This document shows, one piece after another, positions 1 to 11,509 of a stretch of 64,000 nucleotides of DNA. A program made the position numbers and the translations under genes. The stretch comes from Metridium senile (lineage: Eukaryota; Cnidaria; Anthozoa; Actiniaria; Metridiidae): the NCBI GenBank assembly GCA_949775045.1, contig OX459096.1:47778290-47842289 (forward strand), read 5' to 3'. Numbering within the stretch: position 1 is the stretch's first letter; each line of letters opens with the position of its first letter. Below the pieces are notes generated by a model that worked only from the letters and a program-made list of their open reading frames with translations, was not told the DNA's origin and ran no database searches.

Positions 1-381
1 TGTTATTATTCTCACGTTATAGTCGACATATGAGTATCCAGTGACACTCAATTATGGAACCTTTCATGAGAGTGGAGGCCATAATCCAGCAGAAGAAAAC
101 TCCGTTACATATATGCTGCAATATTGTTGTTATTATTCTCACGTTATAGTCGACATTTGAGTATCCTGTTACACTCAATTATGGAACCTTTCATGAGAGT
201 GGAGGCCATAATCCAGCAGAAGAAAACTCCGTTACATATATGCTGCAATATTGTTGTTATTATTCTCACGTTATAGTCGACATTTGAGTATCCTGTTACA
301 CTCAATTATGGAACCTTTCATGAGAGTGGAGGCTATATAATCCAGCAGAAGAAATCTCCGTTACATATGCGGCGAGATTAT
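1..381. repeat. 127-bp tandem repeat, three copies
   Basis: Units begin at 1, 128 and 255. Each carries the same order of motifs (TTATTCTCACGTTATAG, GTCGACAT, CTCAATTATGGAACC) and differs by only a few substitutions. The third copy decays near 365. No splice-bounded coding segment is apparent. It looks like a short satellite block that may extend beyond the left edge. Confidence 0.9.
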
Positions 382-976
382 TATCACAATGATATTGCAA
401 ACAGCTTTTATCTTTGCTCTTGTCGAGTTGTATGACTAGTCCTGTTATATTCAAATGTTTGTACTCCTTTACAACAAAGCACGCACTTGGTCAGCAGTTT
501 CCCATCGATATACATGCGTTGATTATTATTGAGTGGTGTGTTCTTATACCTTAGTCTTGTATATATTGTTCACTTTGCAAATGAAAATCGCTGTTTGTAT
601 TCTGGTGTCTTCCATTCTGGCAACGTGACCAATCCAACGGGTATTATCATAAGGTGTCATTCGGCTATTTCTATACAGGTACTACCTTATCAGCATAATT
701 ATCATCATGATAAGTGTCAAACTATCATAATCCTTATTATCACACCTTTTTCCTCTTCGTCGACGCCGTCATCGCTATCAATATCATATCATCATCATCA
801 TGATGAATGTCAAAGTATGAAATGTCAGTATCATCATCATGAATGTCAAACTAGATTGTTATCCTGATAATATCATGATCACCTCAGTATCCATTGTTTC
901 CAAAGGGATGTTTAATGTCTAACATCCCTCTGGATGAAAAGTCATGAAGGATATTTAGTCTAAATAACCCTCATGA
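382..976. other. No gene seen; ATC-rich tract
   Basis: I find no convincing exon. Positions 690-860 are rich in TCATCA and GATGAA triplets, which create low-complexity open frames. A short imperfect dyad around a TTTAATGTCTAACATCC motif lies near 908-926. If the mucin-like gene continues leftward, this would be intron. Confidence 0.5.
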
Positions 977-1027
977 TTATATTCATGAGGGACGATTAGC
1001 GACGCTAATCGTCCCTCATGAATATAA
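977..1027. repeat. Perfect 25-bp-arm palindrome
   Basis: The arms 977-1001 and 1003-1027 are exact reverse complements around a single A at 1002. The arm includes ATTCATGAGGGACGATTAG. It could form a cruciform, and may be the core of a foldback element or a replication-slippage product. Confidence 0.95.
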
Positions 1028-1397
1028 ACATGAGCAATGGTCCCTCATTATAACAATCACCGAGACCATTCCTGGATCGCTTTGACACAGTTGGAAATTC
1101 TTAAAAGAAAGGACCCTGTACTACACACAAGTCCATACTCTAACACTTGTGGGACTCATTAAGTAACTATGCGCATGCTTTGACTACATTGAAATATGTC
1201 ATGCGTGTATGCAAGCAAACTATAATGATTGCATGGTGGTATAATTTGGCATTGTCTCCTTTAACAAAGGGAACTATTCTTAAAGTATGCCGATATTCAA
1301 CAGCTTTGTAAAAGTTGATAATTTATGCTTCTATGAAAACTAACATATATTTCCTGACAGTAGTTCTATATTCCTCGGTAATCATAATATTACAATC
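1028..1397. other. No gene seen
   Basis: This is AT-rich sequence without a recognisable exon, RNA gene or long repeat. It ends where the foldback element at 1,398 begins. Confidence 0.4.
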
Positions 1398-1553
1398 TAA
1401 TAGCATGCCTTTTCGGGTGATTAGTGATAAAATGTCCCTCAGCCTCGGGAAGTTTAGTAAAAGTCTCTCGGCCTGCGGCCTTGGTTCTTCCACTAAACTT
1501 CACTCGGCTTTCGGGGACATTTAATCACTAATCCCCCTCAAGCCATGCTATTA
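1398..1553. mobile_element. Foldback MITE-like element
   Basis: The ends are inverted copies: TAATAGCATG at the left and CATGCTATTA at the right. The arms continue through a motif close to GATTAGTGAT and AAATGTCCC on both sides. There is a short loop and no coding capacity, and no clear target duplication was identified. Confidence 0.6.
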
Positions 1554-1728
1554 CTTATAATTAATTATCACACTTTTTCCTTGTCGTCCTCGCCGTCATC
1601 GTACTTGTATTTCTACTCGTACTCGTCCTCAAATCCAATCAACTCTATTATCATCAAAATAGTTACCATTATAATCTTTATCAACATCATCGTAATCATC
1701 ACCGTCGATATTTTTAATAATGTACTGT
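1554..1728. repeat. Degenerate ATC microsatellite in intron
   Basis: An imperfect trinucleotide tract of TCATCG/ATCATC type lies just downstream, on the minus strand, of the splice donor of the EGF exon at 1,731. A comparable tract sits beside the related EGF fragment near 11,440. Confidence 0.65.
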
Positions 1729-1730
1729 AC

Positions 1731-1859
1731 CTTTACACACATAACCAGAACCAGTGTATCCACTCTTACACGAACAATTATAACCGGCAGGTAAATCGGT
1801 GCATTTCGCATTGGGGCTACACTTATTGGATGAAGAGTTTGCACACTCGTTGAATAGAA
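1731..1859 (-). CDS. EGF-like domain exon of a mucin-like gene (partial gene)
   Basis: This 129-nt exon encodes one EGF-like repeat with six cysteines in the usual order. It opens near FNEC and closes SCKSGYTGSGYVCKG, so it is calcium-binding-EGF-like with Asn in place of the usual Asp. Borders read on the minus strand are TTTTTGTAG before the exon and G|GTACAG after it, both phase 1. It accepts the phase-1 end of the Ser/Thr-rich exon at 2,255 without changing frame. No further exon of this gene was recognised between here and the left edge, so the 3' end is missing. EGF repeats of this type mediate extracellular protein contacts. Confidence 0.8.
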
Positions 1860-1875
1860 CTACAAAAACATAAAC

Positions 1876-2190
1876 CAATGAAAACAAAATATCAACTCAA
1901 ATAACAATATTATCAAGTATTATAAAAAAAAACATCCAATATAAAAATGCCCCCGAACATTAAAAGTAAATTGATAAAGAAAAATTATACAAGAGCTAGT
2001 AGTTACACAGCAAAATTACAACTCACTATACAGTAGTGGTTAAATAACAATTAGAATACACCAATTTGTGGTCTATCGCAGATCCTGCAATCTCATTGGC
2101 TACGCTACTGTGGACAATTAGTGGTAGCTTAAGGTTATTTGGCAGCTGGTTGATACAAAAATAATTAGACCTCTCGCTCTCAAGGGCTTC
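1876..2190. repeat. Intron segment duplicated near 11.7 and 13.2 kb
   Basis: Positions 1,876-2,040 match 11,683-11,850, for example AACCAATGAAAACAAAA, CCGAACATTAAAA and CACAACTCACTATACA. Positions 2,065-2,190 match about 13,230-13,355, including GCAGATCCTGCAATCTCATT and TTAGACCTCTCGCTCTC. Both copies lie between a Ser/Thr-rich mega-exon and an EGF exon, so a whole exon-intron module was duplicated. The second copy has since gained about 1.3 kb. Confidence 0.85.
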
Positions 2191-2254
2191 CAATATAGCG
2201 GCTTAAATTGATTTGATTTGATAAAATACCGGACACACAAAAAAGCTGACATAC

Positions 2255-5200
2255 CTGGCAGAGTAGGAATTGGTGAAGAACTACTAAGAGCAGTACTAAC
2301 AGAAGACGGAGAAATGGTAGAAGGTTTCGATGTAGATGGCACTACACTCCTAACCACTGCAGCACTTGTAGATGGCAAAACACTGCTAGAGACTGCAACA
2401 GTTTTAGATGTTACAGCACTGCTCGTCACTGGTAAACTTGTAGATGGTACAAAACTGCTAGAGGCTGCAACACTTGTAGATGGTACAATAATGCTAGAGG
2501 CAGCAACACTTGATGATGGCCGAATACTGCTATAGGCTACAACACTTGATGATGGCAAAATACTGCTAGAGGCTGCAACACTTGATGATGACACTACACT
2601 GCTAGTAGCTGCAACGCTAGAGAAATGTACAATACTGCTAGAGACTACAACACTTGATGATGACGTTACACTGCTAAGTACAGGAACACTTGTAGATTCT
2701 ACAACACTGCTATTGGCTGCAACAGGTTTAGATAGCACTACACTGCTAGAGGCTACAACACTTGATGATGGCAGAATACTGCTAGAGGCTGCAACACTTG
2801 GTGATGGCAATACACTGGTACTGGCTGCAACACTTGTTGATGATGCAATACTTGTAGATGGTACAGCACTGCTGGAGGTTGCCACACTTGTAGATACTAC
2901 AACACTGCTCCTCACAAGAAGACTTGTAGATGGTACAACACTGCTAGTGGCTGCAACACTTGATGAATGTACAACACTGCTAGGTTCTGCAACACTTGTA
3001 GATGGTACAACACTGCTAGTTGCTACAACAATTATAGATGGTACAATGCTGCTAAAGCCTGCAACAGTTGTAGATGGTAGAACACTGCTTGAGACTGCAA
3101 CAGTTTTAGATGTTACAGAACTTCTCGTCACTGGTAAACTTGTAGATGGTACAACACTGCTAGAGGCTGCAACAGTTGTAGATAGTACAATAATGCTAGA
3201 GGCAGCAACACTTGATGATGGCCGAATACTGCTATAGGCTACAACACTTGATGATGGCAAAATACTGCTAGAGGCTGCAACACTTGATAATGACACTACA
3301 CTGCTAGTCGCTGCAACGCTTGAGGAATGTACAATACTGCTAGAGACTACAACACTTGATGATGACGTTACACTGCTAAGTACAGGAACACTTGTAGATT
3401 CTACAACACTGCTATTGGCTGCAACAGGTTTAGATAGCACTACACTGCTATAGGCTACAACACTTGATGATGGCAAAATACTGCTAGAGGCTGCAACACT
3501 TGATGATGACACTACACTGCTAGTCGCTGCAACGCTAGAGGAATGTACAATACTGCTAGAGACTACAACACTTGATGATGACGTTACACTGCTAAGTACA
3601 GGAACATTTGTAGATTCTACAACACTGCTATTGGCTGCAACACTTGTTGATGATGCAATACTTGTAGATGGTACCGCACTGCTGGAGGTTGCCACACTTG
3701 TAGATACTACAACACTGCTCCTCACAAGAAGACTTGTAGATGGTACAGCACTGCTAGTGGCTGCAACACTTGATGAATGTACAACACTGCTAGGTTCTGC
3801 AACAGTTGTAGATGGTACAACAATGCTAGTTGCTACAACAGTTATAGATGGTACAATGCTGCTAAAGCCTGCAACAGTTCTAGATGCTAGAACACTGCTA
3901 GAGACTGCAACAGTTTTAGATGTTACAGCACTGCTCGTCACTGGTAAACTTGTAGATGGTACAACACTGCTAGAGGCTGCAACAGTTGTAGATGGTACAA
4001 CACTGCTAGATTCTGCAACAGTTGTAGATGGTACAACACTGCTAGTTGCTACAACAGTTATAGATGGTATAACCCTGCTACTGGCTGCAACAGTTATAGA
4101 TGGTATAACCCTGCTACTGGCTGCAACACTTGTAGATGGTACAACACTGCTAGTTGCTACAACAGTTTTAGATGTTACAATGCTGCTAAAGCCTGCAATA
4201 GTTGTAGATGGTACAGCACTGCTGGAGGTTGCTACACTTCTAGATACTACAACACTGCTCGTCACAGGAACACTTGTAGATGGTACAAAACTGCTATTGG
4301 CTTCAACACTTGAGGAATGTACAACACTGCTAGATTCTGCAACAGTTGTAGATGGTACAACACTGCTAGTTGCTACAACAGTTATAGATGGTATAACCCT
4401 GCTACTGGCTGCAACACTTGAGGAATGTACAACACTGCTCGTCACTGGTAAACTTGTAGATGGTACAACACTGCTAGAGACTGCAACAGTTGTAGATGGT
4501 ACAATAATGCTAGAGGCAGCAACACTTGATGATGGCCGAATACTGCTATAGGCTACAACACTTGATGATGGCAAAATACTGCTAGAGGCTGCAACACTTG
4601 ATGATGACACTACACTGCTAGTCGCTGCAACGCTTGAGGAATGTACAATACTGCTAGAGACTACAACACTTGATGATGACGTTACACTGCTAGGTACAGG
4701 AAAACTTGTAGATGGTACAACACTGCTATTGGCTGCAACAGGTTTAGATAGCACTACACTGCTAGAGGCTACAACACTTGATGATGGCAGAATACTGCTA
4801 GAGGCTGCAACACTTGGTGATGGCAATACACTGGTACTGGCTGCAACACTTGTTGATGATGCAATACTTGTAGATGGTACAGCACTTGTGGAGGTTGCCA
4901 CACTTGTAGATACTACAACACTGCTCCTCAAAAGAAGACTTGTAGGTGGTACAACACTGCTAGTGGCTGCAACACTTGATGAATGTACAACACTGCTAGG
5001 TTCTGCAACACTTGTAGATGGTACAACACTGCTAGTTGCTACAACAGTTATAGATGGTACAATGCTGCTAACGCCTGCAACAGTTGTAGATGGTAAAACA
5101 CTGCTAGAGACTGCAACAGTTTTAGATGTTACAGCACTGCTCGTCACTGGTAAACTTGGCAGAATACTGCTAGAGCCTGCAACACTTGGTGATGGCAATA

Positions 5201-7660
5201 CACTGGTACTGGCTGCAACACTTGTTGATGATGCAATACTTGTAGATGGTACAGCACTGCGGGACGTTGCCACACTTGTAGATACTACAACAGTGCTCCT
5301 CAAAAGAAGACTTGTAGGTGGTACAACACTGCTAGTGGCTGCAACACTTGATGAATGTACAACACTGCTAGGTTCTGCAACACTTGTAGATGGTACAACA
5401 ATGCTAGTTGCTACAACAGTTATAGATGGTACAATGCTGCTAAAGCCTGCAACAGTTGTAGATGGTAAAACACTGCTAGAGACTGCAACAGTTTTAGATG
5501 TTACAGCACTGCTCGTCACTGGTAAACTTGTAGATGGTACAACACTGCTAGAGGCTGCAACAGTTGTAGATGGTACAACACTGCTAGTTGCTAAAAACGT
5601 TATAGATGGTATAACCCTGCTACTGGCTGCAACACTTGATGAATGTACAACACTGCTAGGTTCTTCAACACTTGTAGATGGTACAACACTGCTAGTTGCT
5701 ACAACAGTTATAGATGTTACAATGCTGCTAAAGCCTGCAATAGTTGTAGATGGTACAGCACTGCTGGAGATTGCTACACTTCTAGATACTACAACACTGC
5801 TCGTTACAGGAACACTTGTAGATGGTACAACACTGCTATTGGCTGCAACACTTGAGGAATGTACAACAATGCTAGATTCTGCAACAGTTGTAGATGGTAC
5901 AACACTGCTAGTTGCTTCAACAGTTATAGATGGTATAACACTGCTACTGGCTGCAACACTTGAGGAATGTACGACACTGCTCGTCACACGAACATTTGTA
6001 GATGGTACAACAATGCTAGTGGCTGCAAAAGATTTAGATGGTATAATACTGCTAGACGTTGCCACACTTGTAGATGGAACAACACTACTAGAGACCGCAA
6101 CACTTGACGATGGCAAAATACTACTAGAGGCTGCAACACGTGATGATGACACTACACTGCTAATCGCTGCAACACTTGAGGAATGTACAATACTGCTAGA
6201 GACTACAACACTTGATGATGACGTTACACTGCTAGGTACAGGAAAACTTGTAGATGGTACAACACTGCTATTGGCTGCAACAGGTTTAGATAGCACTACA
6301 CTGCTAGAGGCTACAACACTTGATGATGGCAGAATACTGCTAGAGGCTGCAACACTTGGTGATGGCAATACACTGGTACTGGCTGCAACACTTGTTGATG
6401 ATGCAATACTTGTAGATGGTACAGCACTTGTGGAGGTTGCCACACTTGTAGATACTACAACACTGCTCCTCAAAAGAAGACTTGTAGGTGGTACAACACT
6501 GCTAGTGGCTGCAACACTTGATGAATGTACAACACTGTTAAGTTCTGCAACACTTGTAGATGGTACAACACTGCTAGTTGCTACAACAGTTATAGATGGT
6601 ACAATGCTGCTGAAGGCTGCAACAGTTGTAGATTGTAAAACACTGCTAGAGACTGCAACAGTTTTAGATGTTACAGCACTGCTCGTCACTGGTAAACTTG
6701 TAGATGGTACAACACTGCTAGAGGCTGCAACAGTTGTAGATGGTACAACACTGCTAGATTCTGCAACAGTTGTAGATGGTACAATAATGCTAGAGGCAGC
6801 AACACTTGATGATGGCCGAATACTGCTATAGGCTACAACACTTGATGATGGCAAAATACTGCTAGAGGCTGCAACACTTGATGATGACACTACACTGCTA
6901 GTAGCTGCAACGCTTGAGGAATGTACAATACTGCTAGAGACTACAACACTTGATGATGACGTTACACTGCTAAGTACAGGAACACTTGTAGATTTTACAA
7001 CACTGCTATTGGCTGCAACAGGTTTAGATAGCACTACACTGCTAGAGGCTACAACACTTGATGATGGCAGAATACTGCTAGAGGCTGCAACACTTGGTGA
7101 TGGCAATACACTGGTACTGGCTGCAACACTTGTTGATGATGCAATACTTGTAGATGGTACAGCACTGCTGGAGGTTGCCACACTTGTAGATACTACAACA
7201 CTGCTCCTCACAAGAAGACTTGTAGATGGTACAACACTGGTACTGGCTGCAACACTTGAAGAAGCTACAACACTGCTAGCTACTGAAACACTTGTAGATG
7301 CTACAACACTTCTCGTCACAGGAACACTTGTAGATGGTACTATACTGCCCGTAACTGCAACACTTGATGATGGCACAACACTGCTAGAGGCTACAACACT
7401 TGATGATGGCAGTACATTGCTAGAGGCTACAAAACTTGATGATCGCAGAATACTGCTAGAGGCTACAACACTAGATGATTGCAGAATACTGCTAGAAGCT
7501 GAAAGACTTGATGATGACACTACACTGCTAGTCGCTGCAACACTTGTGGATGGTATAACACTGCTAGACGCTACAACACTTGATGATGGCACTACACTGG
7601 TACTGGCTGCAACACTTGTTGATAATGCAACACTTGTAGATGGTAGAGCACTGCTAGATG
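2255..7660 (-). CDS. Ser/Thr-rich repeat mega-exon 2, mucin-like
   Basis: The proposed single exon of 5,406 nt encodes about 1,801 residues, almost entirely 12-residue units of the type SSSVVPSTSVAA. Each unit is rich in Ser and Thr with scattered Pro, Val and Ala, the composition expected of a heavily O-glycosylated extracellular stalk. The acceptor is TCTGTTGCAG|CATC at 7,661 and the donor is CCAG|GTATGT at 2,255. Both are phase 1 and the length fits exactly. The open frame runs outside the exon on both sides, but those flanks lack repeat character. The minus strand is open throughout, whereas the opposite frame is cut by repeated TAG codons. An independent tandem paralogue is the alternative to one gene. 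No signal peptide or membrane segment is visible. Confidence 0.75.
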
Positions 7661-7805
7661 CTGCAACAGATGTAGATAAACAAGATATAGCAGGCTTTAA
7701 CATGGTAAAACGAAGAAGGAGAGGCTGGTGTGTTTCATGAGGCTTTATTAATAACAGGCTAACCTGTTTTAGTATAAATAGACAAGAACAGGCTATCACC
7801 TCTTA

Positions 7806-7910
7806 TCTTTTTTTCCTTGCACTATAAGAGTATGGAACTCTTTACCAGAGGACATTGTTCAAAAAACCAGCGTAAATGCTTTTAAGAAAGCAGTAGAGAA
7901 CACTGTTTGA
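7806..7910 (+). pseudogene. 3' tail of a LINE reverse transcriptase, 5'-truncated
   Basis: The plus strand reads FFPCTIRVWNSLPEDIV and continues to a basic helix ending VENTV and a TGA. This is the familiar extreme C-terminus of Jockey/CR1-type non-LTR retrotransposon proteins. The coding match begins abruptly and no RT core precedes it, so the copy is 5'-truncated, as usual for LINEs. A probable 3' UTR with CCCCCCGTAAGG and ACACGGGGTAACACGG follows to about 8,030. It lies in an intron of the mucin-like gene, opposite to its direction. Confidence 0.75.
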
Positions 7911-8195
7911 CATTTTATTATTATTATTAATTATTGTCATTTTTCATTTGTTTTTAAAACCCCCCGTAAGGATTTTCTTATAGAAAGACACGGGGTAACA
8001 CGGAAGAAGAAGAGAAAATGACGCAATAATCGATTATTACCTAGAAATAAGAAATGAACAGTTTTTCTTCAAAAAGACTGTTTTTTTTTTTCCTTTTTAA
8101 AATAATCACTCATGTATTTATACTAAAACAATTATCCACCACAGGCTCAGTGAATATCGGTGAATAATAACCTCCGTCTCGGCTATTATTTAACA

Positions 8196-8303
8196 ATTAG
8201 ACCCGAAGCCCAAATGGGCTACGGGTCAATAGCCCACGAGGCCGAGACTTCGAGGCCAAGTGGGCTATTGATCCGTAGCCCATGAGGGCGAGAGGTCTAA
8301 TTG
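8196..8303. mobile_element. Hairpin element (imperfect palindrome)
   Basis: The sequence runs from CAATTAGACC to GGTCTAATTG with inverted GGGCTA and TAGCCC blocks around CGAGGCCGAGACTTCGAGGCC. A second copy is at about 8,930-9,029, and an eroded piece follows 12,936. No coding capacity. Confidence 0.7.
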
Positions 8304-8306
8304 TTT

Positions 8307-8914
8307 TAGTATCCAACAACTTATAGGTCAAACTTTGCCATATTTTGAAAAAAAAAATAACATTTCAATCGTTTTATTTTGACAAAATAACAGAAAATAC
8401 CGAGCGCGCGCTCAATGACGTGTGACGGGAAAATGTATTCAAAACACATCGAAATTCTCCACTGTTTTGCCATTTTCTCCCTTAATATTTTAATTTTAAC
8501 GGCTGAAAATAGCATGCTTTTAGTATTAAAACTACTATACATTTTAGAACGACGAAGTAATTAAGAAAAGTTCTAAACTGAAAGTTTAAAAATCTGGCTT
8601 TCTCAATCGATCAAACTGAAGAATCGCCTGATGGCGTCAGTAGCGCGCGCTCTTCAAGTCAAAATTCATTCACAAAACATCAAAATTCTGTGCTTTTTTG
8701 TCATTTTCTTGCTCGTATTTGTAATTTACGATTCAAAGAAAAGCATTATATTCAGTACTAAGCCGTTTTTGAAGAAATAGAAGAATCAAGAAACTTTTTC
8801 AATAGTTTACAAAACCGGCGCTTTCCCCAACCGTGGGCTATCACCCAATAGCCCATGGTTAAGTAACCAATGAGAGCGCGCGATTTGTGATAGACCATAA
8901 GTTGTTGGATACTA
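8307..8914. mobile_element. MITE family copy 1
   Basis: The termini are inverted: TAGTATCCAACAACTTAT at the left and ATAAGTTGTTGGATACTA at the right. The interior shares long stretches with 9,033-9,654, for example GGTCAAACTTTGCCATATTT and TTCAAGTCAAAATTCATTCA, and with the inverted partial copy at 12,670-12,936. No open frame looks coding. It is adjacent to, and probably nested with, the hairpin elements on each side. Confidence 0.75.
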
Positions 8915-8929
8915 ATTAACAATTAGACC

Positions 8930-9029
8930 CGCAGCCCGAATGGTCTACGAGTCAATAGCCCACGAGGCCGAGTCTTCGAGGCCAAGTGGGCTATTGACTC
9001 GTGGACCATGAGGGCGAGAGGTCTAATTG
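8930..9029. mobile_element. Hairpin element, second copy
   Basis: This is a second copy of the palindrome at 8,196-8,303, starting CAATTAGACC and ending GGTCTAATTG, with several substitutions in the arms. Confidence 0.65.
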
Positions 9030-9032
9030 TTT

Positions 9033-9654
9033 TAGTATAAACCAACTAGTAGGTCAAACTTTGCCATATTTTGAAAGAAAAATAACATTTCAATCGTTTT
9101 ATTTTGAAAAAATGACAGATAATCGAAAGTGAAAATACCGAGCAAGCGCTCAATGACGCGTGACGGCAAGTGAAAATGTATTCAAAACACATCGAAATTC
9201 TCCACAGTTTTAGTCATTTTCTTCCTCAAGACTTTTGTTTTAACAGCTGAAAATAGCATATTTTTACTGCTAAAACTACTATACATATTTGAACAACGGA
9301 GGAATAAAGAAAAGTCCATGCAAGAAAAGTTTTTTAATCTGGCTTTCTCAATCAAACTGAAGAATCGTGTGATGGCGTCAGTAGCGCGCGCTCTTCAAGT
9401 CAAAATTCATTCACAAAACATCAAAATTACGTGCTTTTTTGTCATTTTCTTGCTCGTATTTGCAATTTACGATTTAAGGAAAAGCATTACATTTAGTACT
9501 AAGCTATTACAAGAAATAGAAGAAACAAGAAACGTTTTCAAAGTTTACAAAACCGGCCCTTTTCGCTACTAGTGGTCTATCACTCAATAGACCATTAGTA
9601 GAGTAGCCAATCAGAATGCAGGATGCGTGATAGACCACTAGTAGGTTTATACTA
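9033..9654. mobile_element. MITE family copy 2
   Basis: The inverted termini are TAGTATAAACCAACTAGTAG and CTAGTAGGTTTATACTA. The interior is homologous along its length to copy 1, but the outermost terminal bases differ, so the two copies represent different subfamilies. Confidence 0.75.
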
Positions 9655-9845
9655 ATCACCAATAGTCACCTCGCCGTTGGAAAATAATTGTTAAATAAAG
9701 GTTAATTCTTCATGAAGAATGATACAGGGTATGGCAAAGCTGGAATTGAATTTGGCTTTGTAGAATCATACACAGTATCTTAACAAACATTTGCGTGTAT
9801 TTGAAGAATCGTATTTTGTACTGGTTTTGTTGCTAGGTAACGTAC

Positions 9846-9968
9846 CGTAACAGTTTCTACCGTCTCCTTGGAAACCACTTCGACAGGAACATGTGAACGC
9901 ACCAATCGTATTGTAACATGTTGCGTTAGTATGGCAATCGTCAACACCAGTCGCACATTCGTCGAGAT
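9846..9968 (-). CDS. EGF-like (calcium-binding type) exon of the mucin-like gene
   Basis: This 123-nt exon encodes one EGF repeat that opens DLDECATG and closes [14 protein letters not shown]. It has six cysteines and the D-x-D-E-C calcium-binding signature. The acceptor ATTTCTAG and donor G|GTACGT give phase 1 at both ends. It follows the SEA exon at 10,353 (phase 1) and precedes the Ser/Thr-rich exon at 7,660 (phase 1), so all three join in frame. The resulting order, SEA-EGF-Ser/Thr stalk, is typical of membrane-associated mucins and related extracellular proteins. The splice model is an inference; no transcript was seen. Confidence 0.85.
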
Positions 9969-9999
9969 CTAGAAATATGCCATTGATTAGTTGTTGTCA

Positions 10000-10671
<672 letters not shown>

Positions 10672-10845
10672 TTATCAATACATATTATACTCTCAAATGC
10701 ATATATATTCTGTACAACATACTAGCCAAAACATGTTATAAAGTTATAAAACTGTGTCGTCTACAAAATTGCTATCGTGACTAAATTAATATTCCCCTTT
10801 CCCACTAAAAAACATTCAATAGTAGACAATGGAACTTCTAAATAC

Positions 10846-10913
10846 CTAAACTTGTTCACTTTACATCCGATATAACTGGACGCCAATGGCGAAGATTTAT
10901 ACAATTTGTCAAC
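10846..10913 (-). CDS. SEA domain, middle exon
   Basis: This small 68-nt exon encodes VDKLYKSSPLASSYIGCKVNKF plus two bases of an Arg codon, split here into halves by the reader: VDKLYKSSPL, then ASSYIGCKVNKF. The acceptor TATATTTAG and donor TTTAG|GTATTT are good. Phase 0 at entry and phase 2 at exit fit the exons at 11,192 and 10,516 exactly. Together the three exons give a continuous SEA domain of about 115 residues. The fit of phase and sequence makes this small exon convincing. Confidence 0.85.
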
Positions 10914-11159
10914 CTAAATATAATAAGTCCAAAAATAGATAAATATATATACAATAATATTATGAATACTATTAAGCATAGGAACATAAAAGTCAATAAA
11001 TGAACAAGCAAATAAACAGATAAGTAATATTCATAATAATGTTCTTCCATTCATTGATAATATTTATCATTTATTCTTCCATGCATTCAGTCTTTTGTTC
11101 CATTCATAATAATTCACCTTTCAATGAATCTTTCGTAAAATAATCATTTGATTCATTTT

Positions 11160-11177
11160 GGGGGGGGGGGGGGGGGG
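11160..11177. repeat. Poly-G tract
   Basis: An uninterrupted run of G lies just 3' of the first SEA exon on the minus strand, where it reads as poly-C in the intron. Confidence 0.9.
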
Positions 11178-11191
11178 TGTTTCGTTCTTAC

Positions 11192-11313
11192 CGAGTCAGT
11201 GACATTTTTCTCTAGTATTTTGTACTTCTGTGAGTTTGGATTATTTAAATCTGCATCAAACACTGCCTCCTTGCCCTTGTTTATTACGAACTTCAACAAA
11301 TACGTGGTCATAG
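11192..11313 (-). CDS. SEA domain, N-terminal exon
   Basis: This 122-nt exon encodes MTTYLLKFVINKGKEAVF followed by DADLNNPNSQKYKILEKNV, the first strand and helix of a SEA domain with the usual asparagine-rich helix start. The acceptor is TTTCATTCCAG and the donor TCG|GTAAGA. It enters in phase 1 and leaves in phase 0. The phase-1 entry is compatible with a direct join from the Ser/Thr-rich exon at 13,433, which matters because the EGF exon between them looks broken. Confidence 0.87.
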
Positions 11314-11334
11314 CTGGAATGAAAATAATGTATT

Positions 11335-11440
11335 AATGATGATGATGATGATGATGGTGATAATGATGACGATCACGATGATGAAAACGATGATGATGAT
11401 ATAGATGATGATAATGATGATGATGACAATGATGGTGACT
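11335..11440. repeat. GATGAT microsatellite
   Basis: This imperfect GAT trinucleotide tract directly abuts the broken EGF fragment at 11,441-11,509 and appears to replace its second half. Confidence 0.85.
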
Positions 11441-11509
11441 TGTAATAGCCTGGCAAGTTGATGCACTTTTCATTTAAACCAAACGGTTGACCAATACACT
11501 CATCTATGT
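11441..11509 (-). pseudogene. Truncated EGF-like exon
   Basis: After a good acceptor (TTGTTATTAG) the minus strand encodes DIDECIGQ and then KCINLPGYYK, the first half of a calcium-binding EGF repeat. The sequence then runs into a trinucleotide microsatellite. The last three or four cysteines and a phase-1 donor are absent. The matching EGF exon at 1,731 is intact, so this copy has probably lost its 3' half. Splicing from 13,433 straight to 11,313 would bypass it in frame. A rare downstream continuation that I missed is the alternative. Confidence 0.65.
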
